Origin: Symsagittifera roscoffensis
Lineage: Eukaryota > Xenacoelomorpha > Acoela > Convolutidae
Assembly: GCF_963678635.1 (NCBI RefSeq)
Contig: NC_087066.1
Location: 45,063,624-45,127,623, forward strand
Direction: 5' to 3'
DNA: 64,000 bases
Shown here: piece after piece, positions 56,601 through 64,000 of the stretch
Position numbering within the stretch: the stretch's first letter is position 1
Layout of the letters: the number at the start of each line of letters is the position of its first letter
Made by a program: the position numbers and the translations under genes
The notes under the pieces: model-generated
The model's database searches: none
Told to the model about the DNA's origin: nothing
Seen by the model: only the letters and a program-made list of their open reading frames with translations

Positions 56601-57240
56601 AGCATTCATAATTATTTTAAAAAAATAGCTTTTTGAAAAGTTTGCTTCTCGAAAACTTTGCTTCTCGAAATTTTAAATGGGCATTTTAGAGAGTAAAGCT
56701 CGAAAATGCATTTAATTTTGTGTAACTATTGCCGCCTCTCCAATAGGGTGGTAAAAGAAAATTGGGAATTCGTTTCAACGGGAGAACTGAGTCAATTATT
56801 CCGGAGGACGGGAACTGAATTTTATCCATGAGGATAATGACCGACATACCAGCAGTCGATTTAAAAACCATGACCAATTTTAGGTGGAAGAAACAACTAA
56901 TTGAGTAACTATCAAGAAAACTCACGTCAGCTCCCGCTTGTTTGACATACTGCATCAGTTCTATTGCTAACCCCTGAACTTGAATCTTCAGTTCTAACAC
57001 ACTCTTATTGTCCTCGAACGACGTGAGCGCATATGTTTTCACACCTGGGAAGTCGTCTCTGATCCGCTGCAATAAAGTGTAGCCTTTCTCGGCATTGCTA
57101 GTTACCCCGTGCATGAAAACCACGGGCCTGGCACCGGTTACCCAATAGTGTCTACGCTGTTCCCGTTTAAGCCCTCCGACTGAGTATGAGCGGGTAAAAT
57201 TGACGACGAATAAAACTAGCAAAAGAAGTTCAAACTTCAT
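47687..57240 (-). CDS. PPT2: PPT2-type lysosomal palmitoyl-protein thioesterase, four or five coding exons
   Basis: A serine hydrolase that removes fatty acyl groups from thioesters in the lysosome. Exons read from high to low: 57240-56926, 51555-51429, an optional 51069-50926, 48410-48226 and 47956-47687. Each border has GT and AG, and phases match (0, 1, 1, 0). The product is 298 residues without the optional exon, the usual family size, or 346 with it. A signal peptide (MKFELLLLVLFVVNF) is followed by RPVVFMHGVTSN, the nucleophile in IGYSQGG (Ser113), TYWRNP, LVLVGGPNDGAITPW (catalytic Asp) and TNHTM (catalytic His near the end). GGPNDGAITPW resembles PPT2 more than PPT1. The first intron is 5.4 kb and full of repeats. 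Confidence 0.92.
48521..48635 (+). repeat. Dispersed repeat family R2, copy 1
   Basis: GAAATCTGAA, then CTTTCGAAAATAGAAGTTAA, TCACGTTTTTTGTGACTTTT and GTTTGCCTTCCTTTTAACAA, shared in order with copies at 51887, 52237 and 63887. Lies in a thioesterase intron. Confidence 0.6.
49002..49087 (-). repeat. Dispersed repeat family R1, copy 4, with tRNA B-box match
   Basis: On the minus strand it contains GGGTGGCTAGGGGTTCGAAT followed by CCCCC, which includes GGTTCGAATCC, an exact fit to the B-box consensus of tRNA promoters. The flanking order of the R1 family is kept (ATGGATGTCTC before, GCTACTGG after). Confidence 0.65.
49330..49819 (+). mobile_element. Isolated end of the inverted-repeat element family
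   Basis: 49473-49819 matches the ends at 30985-31335 and (inverted) 35417-35765, from GTTATGGGGGTTTAAAG to ACGAGCAGTCTTG. 49330-49472 also resembles the outer right flank at 35766-35890 (GGGTGGGTTTTTT, CAGACAAA, TTTTTAACTAGCC). No second end is seen nearby, so it is a remnant or a one-ended copy. It lies in a thioesterase intron. Confidence 0.7.
50062..50213 (+). mobile_element. Short retroposed LINE 3' end (or SINE), 152 bp
   Basis: Flanked by AATTGGT at 50055-50061 and 50214-50220, a likely 7-bp target-site duplication. It ends in a GAA repeat, as many LINE and SINE tails do. It starts with a 13-base inverted pair, CATGTCGTCATCT and AGATGACGACATG. A short frame (FTYLRRMGRAHISAEH, then stop) could be the very end of a LINE protein. 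Confidence 0.6.
50926..51069 (-). CDS. PPT2: Candidate cassette exon of the thioesterase gene (144 nt)
   Basis: Lies between the Ser exon and the TYWRNP exon on the same strand. It has a GTTTTAG acceptor, an AAAA|GTAAGT donor and no stop in the required frame. It is phase 1 at both ends, as the flanking exons demand, so it adds 48 residues without shifting the frame. The encoded stretch (DLLYLILGQEKTT, then LLGGATGLFDTLC) would fall where other PPT2 proteins have a variable segment; without it this segment is about 14 residues shorter than I expect. It could be constitutive, alternative, or a chance frame. Confidence 0.5.
51887..51970 (+). repeat. Dispersed repeat family R2, copy 2
   Basis: GAGAAATCTGAAAACTAAAT, TTTCGAAATTAGAAGTTGAT, then CACACTTCCAAGCGTGTTTT. 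Closest to copy 3. Confidence 0.6.
52237..52320 (+). repeat. Dispersed repeat family R2, copy 3
   Basis: TTTGAGAACTAATTTCC, TTTCGAAATTAGAAGCCGAT, CACGTTTTTTGTGATTT, then AAGCGTGTTCTTA. Confidence 0.6.
52703..52806 (-). repeat. Dispersed repeat family R1, copy 5
   Basis: On the minus strand: AAATGGATTTCTTAAAAAA, GGGGGACCTTTTGAGTCGGC, AGGGGGTTGAATCC and a terminal GCTCCAG. A GAGCGCGCGCC block lies beside it at about 52857. Confidence 0.65.
53060..53290 (+). repeat. Diverged local duplication of about 140 bp
   Basis: The phrase GATAAAATTTTTTG followed by AAAAATTGAAAA, TTTGAGAA and GTCCTCAT occurs at about 53073-53140 and again at about 53208-53275. TATAGGGCT also precedes related wording at 52672 and 53152. 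Simple composition makes the borders vague. Confidence 0.4.
55690..56660 (-). pseudogene. Non-LTR retrotransposon reverse transcriptase remnant
   Basis: Read on the minus strand, pieces of a LINE RT appear in order across several frames: an AFDRVDHEILL-like block near 56400-56450, PQGSVLGPNLFLIYITD at about 56240-56290, and LMKLYRAYIKP with NGVLIYG near 55730-55790. Stops and shifts throughout show long decay, and a small MITE interrupts it. The motif wording suggests a jockey- or CR1-like clade, without certainty. It lies in the first intron of the thioesterase gene, on the same strand. Confidence 0.7.
55838..55933. mobile_element. 96-bp MITE with 23-bp perfect inverted ends and 8-bp target duplication
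   Basis: It begins GGATCTACTTAACAATCTCC and ends with the exact inverse over 23 bases. GCTATATT flanks it at 55830-55837 and 55934-55941. An 8-bp duplication is typical of hAT and some other DNA transposons. The interior has G-runs and C-runs. It is inserted in the LINE remnant. Confidence 0.85.
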
Positions 57241-59249
57241 GGCAAGTAATTAAATTGCTACAATAGCCGCGTAAATAAATTAAGAATTAAGGAATTTTTT
57301 GAAAGGTACCGTCGAAAGTAATTGCTCTGAACACACAATGTCTCAACTGCATAAAGCTAGCGAATATAGGCGATGGGTAATAATCCACCAATTGGCAGAT
57401 AAACAAAAAAAACTGCACGAATTATTCGTGCGCCACCGAGTCCCAAAAAAATTGCATCAACTCACTATTGCGTGAACAAATCGTGAACAAGCAGCTGTTG
57501 CATCAAAGTAAAGATTTTAGCTGTATTTTTAAAGTCTGTTATTTTTTGATAATCACAAGTGCAAAAACATATAATTTTTCATGTTTAGCGCAGGGTTTGA
57601 GATTACTCATGAAAACTATTCCTGTGTCCAGTAGCCCAGGCAATAGTGATGGGAGAAGAGTTTCTCTATTTAAACTTAGGTGTGGTGGGTTTATGTTGGA
57701 GAGATTTTTTTTGAATTAAGAAAAAAAATTTTGAAATAAGAAATTTTTTTTGATTTTTTTATTTAGATTTTTCCAGTGGAAAAATTCTAGCAGTGATCAA
57801 AAAATGAATTTTTTCGCCATGTTTTTTTTTGTTTTAAATGGTCAGAGCACTCAAAGTTTTGGCAAGATGGGAAGTCTTTTTTAGAGTTTTAGGATGCCTC
57901 GCAAAATCAAGTTGATTGACTGATTGATTTGCCGCTAATTTTAGAGCTTCACCGCTTGCAAGTCGTCTTATTAATATTATGCATGATTTAAGGAAGAAAG
58001 GAAGACGAGCTGGCTACAATTAGCACTCAGAAATGTTTTCATTTACGTGAACACAAAACTTATGATACGTTGACATTTTCTTCCTTTTTCAAAAAGAAAT
58101 TGAAATCGAAGAAAAATATTCGGCGCCAATGCAATGAAAATGCTACAAGGCAATTGATTATTTAAAACACCAACGATAATATGACAACATGTTTTATTTA
58201 TATTGAAAGTGTTTTCTACTGAAGAAAGCTGCTTAACTCGGTTTTGATGAAAATACATTCAATGTGTTTTTTTAATGCATAAAGTTACATTTGATGAAAA
58301 AAAAATTGCAAAACTGTTGCAGACCTATAGTACGGTGTTAATGGGATTTTTATAAATAAAATCAATCAGAGTTTCGAAAAAAAAACGGTACATAAAAGGG
58401 CACTTTTTCCCTGAAAGTGCTTTGCGGGTAATGCTCAAATTTTACTTACAAAATCCAGTTCAATATATAAAACAAGGCATCAAAACTTTCCGAACGTGGT
58501 GTGCTTTTGTCTAAAAACTGCCTCGTGATTTAGGGCATTTTTTTGCCCACGTGATACTAAAAAAGACAGCGGCTTTGAGAGGAAATCGATTCTCGAGAAT
58601 TCCCCATGTCCAGGGTTACCTGCCCATGGTATAACCATCCATAGAACCATTCCAGGAGCCAGGCCTGGCCAGGTAAAAACCATATCAAAATTTTGCAGTG
58701 TTGCTCTGGGCTTCTTAGAAAATAAAACATTTGCAAAACACCAGGTCTGGAGAGCCTGGTTTTTCAAGAAATTTAAAATTTACCAAATATAGTAAAGTTG
58801 TCCAAAAACACATCAGCCAGTGACTTTCTCATAAGAAATCCTACAGAATAAATGACAAGAAAATCGCAGAAAAACTGCATGTGGAGATTACAATTTTAGT
58901 GGAAGTAGAAATTTTTACTTGGATTCAGTTCGAAGGGTAACCTTGTGTACATGGCTTGAGAGCTTTTACCATAAAAGTTTCTGTTTTTAAAATTTTGTCA
59001 AGAAGGTTTAGTAAAAAGGTAGGAAGGGGGGTTAATTAGTAAGAAGGTTTATCTTGAATCTCAAACATCCAAAAGTTCTCAACCATAAAATAAGTTGAGA
59101 ACTTTCCCAGGGACGCAATCTTTTCCCTTGAAAAAATTTTTGCAAAAAAAGTTCTTGCAACCCAATTTTTTTTGCTTGAAACCAATAAAGTAGTGCTTCA
59201 AAAGTCAAACTTTTTGAAAAACAATCATAAATCAAAAATTAGACTTTTC
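57241..59249. other. Upstream flank of the thioesterase gene; no gene seen
   Basis: The first few hundred bases should hold the thioesterase promoter, but no clear TATA or initiator was identified. The 95-aa minus-strand frame at 58480-58767 has no recognisable domain. Otherwise AT-rich. Confidence 0.4.
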
Positions 59250-60740
59250 TTTATCCGTAACCCATAAATTTTTTCTGCAAAAGTAGGTCGTAGCCTTTTA
59301 AGCATAAAAAATGTCAGGGTAGTTTTCAAGAAAAGTCAAAAAGTTTCCAAAAAACGGTCAACGAAACACAAATTTTAAATTTTCGAGAATCCTGACTTTT
59401 GTGTAGAAAAATTGAGACATAGCCACTGATGCAGCAGACATGCACACATTCAACGAAGAGGCAAAGTGGAGCGTCGCACCGCTTGCGATACAAAACAACC
59501 ATAAAAAATTCGAAAAAAATATATGATGAAAAAAACTAGTTGAAACAAATTTTTTGTTTAAAAAACAAATAGGGGCCCAGCTAGCCTCATGCGGCACGAA
59601 AAATATGATTTCAAAAGTTGAATTTTGTCCCAAAAATTTAAGAGACAATCAATTTTCCCAAGTATATAACATTTCTCTTACAAAAAACTAAGGAGTCGCC
59701 GCTTCTGTATGAACAATTATTGCAACCGGGATTTTGAATTGAACTTTTCATCTCAGATTTGATTGGGCAATTATAGAAAAAATTCAAAATTCAAAACTTT
59801 TCTTAAAAAAACGGTCAAAAGTTCTAAAACACGGTCAGAAGACTTTCCAAAATTCATAACTTAAATCGGCGAAAAGCAGATTGTGGCCTTTTCAGCAAAA
59901 AAGGTTCCCAAAACCCGATTTCTTCATTAGGCACAACATGAGAACTGGCACGGTGATTTTCGCCTAAAGTCACAAAAAATTGGGCATGGCTAATTATAAA
60001 CGTGTAATTTCAAAAACTATTGTTTTGGTTAAACCTATGATATCATATTTGGCAGAATAGCTAGCGAGGAAAGTCCAAAAAAACGGTCAACAAAACGGAG
60101 AAAAGTCCAAAAAACTGTCAACATAAAAATTTCATTTCCGTGAACCATACATTTTTGTGTATAAAACAGGGCAGAGCCGCTTACGCAGACAGAATTTATG
60201 CAACGTAAACTTTCGATTGAACCTAAAATGTCAGACTTGGGAGGGTAGTTTTAAAAAAACTTTCAAAAAAACGGTCAAAAAAATTAAAATTCCCGAATAC
60301 CATAAACTTTTGATTCAGAAAAATTGGGGCGTGGTCGCATAACCAAATGAGCTACCCGCAACCCTATCTTTGAATTAAACCCAAAATCAGAGATATGGCA
60401 GGGAAGTTTTCGAGAATATTCCAAAAAATTTGACTTTTCCGATGACGATAACTTTTTGTGTTAAAAATTTTTTTTGTGAGTGGCCGCTTATGCAGGGGAG
60501 CTTCCCGAAGCCCTTCAACTCCTTTGATTTTGCAATATCACACTTGTTATGTTAGTTTCGAGAGTCATGAATAATCACAAAGCCGTCAAAAATGAAAAGG
60601 TGGGTTATTCCGAGGCCCATAACTTTTTATGTAGAAAAAAGTTGGGTGTAGCCGTTTATACAGGGGAGTTTTTATAAAGAGTTCTAATCATTTAAACCAA
60701 AAACTCGGATTTGAGAGGGGCAGTTGCTAAGAAAAAGAAA
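59250..60740. repeat. Degenerate tandem array, unit about 150 bp
   Basis: A recurring order is visible: CCATAACTTTTTGTGT, then GTAGCCGCTTATGCAGG, a GCAACCC-like stretch with TTTGAATTGAACC, then a GGGCAGTTTTCAAGAAAA-like stretch and AAACGGTCAAAA. Clear starts are near 60144, 60299, 60446 and 60617, with weaker ones near 59271, 59388 and 59851. Another related unit lies near 61460-61560. Units are strongly diverged. Confidence 0.6.
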
Positions 60741-61518
60741 AAAATTATATAAAAAATGGGTCAAATAATCCCCCACACTTTTTCGAAGGCGTTAAACATA
60801 GGATTCAAGATGAAAAAGACTCTAGGGGAGTATTGAGGCACACAGGGAAGTCGTCTTTCAATTGATACTATTTTCTGAAACTGAGAAAGAGTGGTTGCGA
60901 AAATCAAAAACTTTTGCAAATTTGAAAACATTCTCCAAAACGAAAAAACAAATTTCAACAAACCGATTGGTAAACCTATAACAAACTTCAAAAGTGCAGA
61001 AGAAAGTGTTAAAATTATTTCTCTTGAAATGACCCAAAATTATGTTATAAAGTTGATGATAATTAGGCCCAATTGACTTGGGACAAGGATTTTTTTGTAA
61101 CAAAATGAAGGAATTTAAGTAAAGTTACACATAGGAGTAAATCAAACACTAAGAACAACATTAAAAATGAGCGCAGCAAAAAAAACAAATGAAAGATATA
61201 ACCATCAAGACGAAAAAAAATAAGCAGACCAATAAATGGCCGCCAATTTTATTTGAAACGGCATATTTCCAGATTTAAAAAAATAGGTCCTAATCAAGAT
61301 CTTTGCCATCCAAGGCATAATTGTTAACTCCAGGCTAAAGTGGCTGAAGACGCAAAGAATTTTGATTTCTTCATGAACTAAGATACAAGTGATTCAAATG
61401 ATTCTGTTAAACAAGTTGTTAAAACGGAAAAAAGTCTATATTCTTTTTTGATAACGCTTGCATAAAATTTGTATAAAAATTGGACTCAGCCGCTGACACC
61501 CCTTTTAACCATTGATTT
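60741..61518. other. Gene-free DNA before the palindrome
   Basis: No supported gene. Its last 80 bases resemble a unit of the preceding tandem array. Confidence 0.4.
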
Positions 61519-62770
61519 CAAAATCTCATATTTGGAATGGCGATTTACAAGAAAACAAAAACAAATCCAAACATGGGTCAAACATTCCATAACAGACTTT
61601 TTAAAGGCTGTAAACAGTGGGAAAGAGTAAGAGGAGACTACAGGATTATGCAGGCACACAGGAGTTAGTAACCACTTTTTCCAAGGACATGTTTTTTGAT
61701 GAAAAAAAAGAAATTTTGTTGTAAAAAGACGAGAAAAACCCAAAGCGTTTTAAAAAAAATTAAATAATACTTGTTCATATTTAAGAAAATTCATCATTGT
61801 TCATAATACTTGTTTTCATCGACCAGGAGTTCTAGGAAAACATGCCAAGCAAGACATTTGATATTTTATAATCGCTTGATAAGTTTTTTCCGTTGCTTAA
61901 TAAAAAATAAAAAATGTCTTGCTTGGCATGTTTTCCTAGAACTCCTGTTTGATGGTTTTATCTCGGTGTAAAAAATAGTCTGATTTTGGGTTTCAGGCCT
62001 GAAGCGCTCTTCACTCAGTTACGACAGTGTAGTTGGTTTATTGCAGTTTAAGGGGATGACCTAATATAAAAATATATAAAATCTTTTTTTTTGGCTCAAC
62101 TGGGTTCTGCTCAAAGTTTTTTTGAAATTGTTACCGCTTGATAAGTTTTTCCGTTGCTTAATAAAGACAAAAATCTTTGAGCAGAACCCAGTTGAGCCAA
62201 AAAAAAAGATTTTATATATTTTTATATTAGATCATCCCCTTAAACTGCAATAAACCAACTACACTGTCGTAACTGAGTGAAGAGCGCTTCAGGCCTGAAA
62301 CCCAAAATCAGACTATTTTTTACACCGAGATAAAACCATCAAACAGGAGTTTTAGGAAAACATGCCAAGCAAGACATTTTTGATTTTTTATTCAGCAACG
62401 GAAAAAACTTATCAAGCGATCACAAAATATCAAATATCTTGCTTGGCATGTTTTCCTAGAACTCCTGGTTGATGAAAACAAGTATTATGAACAATGATGA
62501 ATTTTCTTAAATATGAACAAGTATTATTTAATTTTTTTTAAAACGCTTTGGGTTTTTCTCGTCTTTTTACAACAAAATTTCTTTTTTTCTTCAAAAAACA
62601 TATCCTTGGAAAAAGTGGTTACTAACTCCTGTGTGCCTGCATAATCCCGTAGTCTCCTCTTACTCTTTCCCACTGTTTACAGCCTTTAAAAAGTCTGTTA
62701 TGGAATGTTTGACCCATGTTTGGATTTTTTTTGTTTTCTTGTAAATCGCCATACCAAATATGAGATTTTG
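61519..62770. repeat. 1.25-kb near-perfect palindrome with nested hairpins
   Basis: Left arm 61519-62116 and right arm 62175-62770 are inverted copies with few differences; the spacer is 58 bp. Inside the left arm a smaller hairpin has exact 36-bp arms (61824-61859 and 61912-61947), mirrored in the right arm. The spacer of the large palindrome and the loops of both small ones carry the same roughly 32-nt motif, starting CGCTTGATAAGTTTTT and ending CCGTTGCTTAATAA. Confidence 0.9.
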
Positions 62771-63455
62771 AAACAGATCATAATTTTACACCAAGATAAA
62801 AAAAATTAGACCAGGCTAAGCTGCCTTTACAAGCATAAGAAAAATGGCGAAAACTAGCTTTAAAAAAGCTTTTGCGGATTACAGGATTACCCTGACTTCT
62901 GTTTAAAGAGTTCTTTTTCTTGTGTATTAGATAGTCAAAAATAGCATAGCAATAGATAGCAAAGAATGGGCTTCAATGAAACGATGAAAGAGCAGGCTTT
63001 CAATCGTCAACTAGATTTTAAGCAGTACACAGATACTGAACAAAAATAATTGAAGACAAAGAAACTTATAAAAGCTAGGTGGGAAAATTTGACCTCGTAG
63101 ATAAACAATTGCATAATCAACAACCAAAGCACATCTGGGATTTTAAATGATAGGGAGCCAACATCCTATGACATGCCTACATATCTTTGGATGGAATTAA
63201 AAGCGAATAATGACTAAGCTTACATCACTTCGATAATGGAATCAATTTTTGAAAATTTTTCAAGAGTAGCATGAAGGATTTTCAATTTAATGATACGCCA
63301 GCAACAAACATTGCCAACAGACCGTTAAAAAGTGTCAATGAAAGCAAGCAAACAGAAAAAACACATTGACTCGTTTTGAATTTACTTCAACTGACATTAT
63401 TGACAACATACTTAATTGACATTTTCGATGAAATTAACACAATTTGAGAAAATTA
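62771..63455. other. Gene-free DNA
   Basis: AT-rich sequence, no gene or element recognised. Confidence 0.4.
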
Positions 63456-63828
63456 CACTGGTGGACAGAATTTAGCGCAAATTCAAGATTTTAATCTGTA
63501 AAATATCTGTTTCAATGTTTATTTTGGACAAGTGATCATTCAAAATTCAGTAAACTTATTGCATTGACCCAGAGCAAATTATCAGAGCTACCGTCTGCGA
63601 AAGTATCAATATTTTGTTTCAATGACTCACCAATTAATCCGAGTCTGAAAAAGCCAGTTTTTGAAACCAAATATTGATACTTTCTTATAAGGTAGTGCTG
63701 ATCATTTGCTCTCGGTCAATGTAAAAATTTTACAGAAGTTAGAAGGAAATGTTGTCCCAAATGTACATTGAAACCAGACATTTTACAGAGTAAAATCCTG
63801 AATTTGCACTTAATTTTGTTCACCAGAG
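63456..63828. mobile_element. Tc1/mariner-like MITE, 373 bp
   Basis: The ends are inverted: CACTGGTGGACAGAATTTAG on the left and, read inversely, CTCTGGTGAACAAAATTAAG on the right, with GCAAATTCA and TCTGTAAAAT following in both. TA lies on each side (63454-63455, 63829-63830), the target of Tc1/mariner transposases. Inner parts also pair (ATTGACCCAGAGCAAAT with its inverse), so most of the element is palindromic. No transposase is encoded. Confidence 0.8.
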
Positions 63829-63886
63829 TATATCACCAAGTAAACCTCTTTATTAAGCTGGGAAATTCGATAGAATTTCTCATTCA

Positions 63887-63978
63887 ACAAGAGAACTGGA
63901 TCAAGTTTTTTGTGACTTTTATAGTTTTGCTGTTCAATAGTGGATTTGCCTTCCTTTATTTAAAGGAATTGAACTGAA
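63887..63978 (+). repeat. Dispersed repeat family R2, copy 4
   Basis: GAGAACTGGATCAAGTTTTT, TGTGACTTTTATAG, then TGTTCAATAGTGGATTTGCC, close to copy 1 (48521). Confidence 0.55.
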
Positions 63979-64000
63979 CTTGCAAAGAATTCAAAGGTCA

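Noticed and set aside
56686-56925. Continuation of the first thioesterase exon to 56686
   Set aside because: A GAC|GTGAGT donor ends the exon at 56926, and the next exon continues the family alignment in phase; the rest of the frame is intron.
58480-58767. 95-aa minus-strand frame upstream of the thioesterase
   Set aside because: No recognisable domain, splice partners or conservation evidence; likely a chance frame in a locally GC-richer repeat.

Overview
This is AT-rich animal DNA, probably from an invertebrate. An arthropod is the most plausible source, but the sequence alone does not settle this. Two host genes are split by GT-AG introns, both on the minus strand: an inhibitory-type serpin (two coding exons, 11336-12812) and a PPT2-type palmitoyl-protein thioesterase (four or five coding exons, 47687-57240). 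I joined both by hand; reading phases match at every junction and both have AATAAA signals downstream. No rRNA, tRNA, CRISPR or bacterial-type operon was seen.

Most of the rest is mobile DNA. Two related Ty3/gypsy-type LTR elements lie in the same direction. Element A (1-10872) enters the window inside pol and ends in a 410-bp LTR. Element B (16140 to about 30984) starts with a matching 410-bp LTR, carries gag, protease, RT/RNase H, integrase and the same downstream block, and is heavily mutated. After pol, both copies carry a tightly packed series of reading frames: a 62-aa two-helix membrane protein, a Pro/Ser/Thr-rich protein, an envelope-like glycoprotein (broken in both copies), and a 602-aa protein of no family I recognise. 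Neighbouring frames overlap by 4 to 13 nt or are 14 nt apart. A splice-donor consensus directly follows the last stop in both copies, and a matching acceptor lies exactly as far downstream in both (1551 bp), so a 3'UTR intron is likely. This polycistronic, virus-like block is the most unusual thing in the window.

From 30985 to 35765 lies a terminal-inverted-repeat element without a recognisable transposase; its interior is a nearly perfect tandem duplication of about 2.02 kb. A related end lies inside the thioesterase gene at 49473-49819. From 40680 to 46723 is a third, decayed Ty3/gypsy element (C) with 211-bp LTRs, a TGGCGCAGTC primer-binding site and a tandemly duplicated 5' end. Around and inside the thioesterase gene are small elements: a LINE 3' end, a LINE RT remnant interrupted by a 96-bp MITE with an 8-bp target duplication, and two dispersed repeat families. 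The right end holds a degenerate tandem array (59250-60740), a 1.25-kb near-perfect palindrome with a hairpin nested in each arm (61519-62770), and a Tc1/mariner-like MITE (63456-63828).

The elements do not form a pathway with the host genes. The retroelement genes would act together as one retrovirus-like unit: gag and pol for particle and DNA copy, the envelope-like protein for membranes, and the extra proteins for unknown roles. The two host genes are independent housekeeping or defence functions embedded in repeats.
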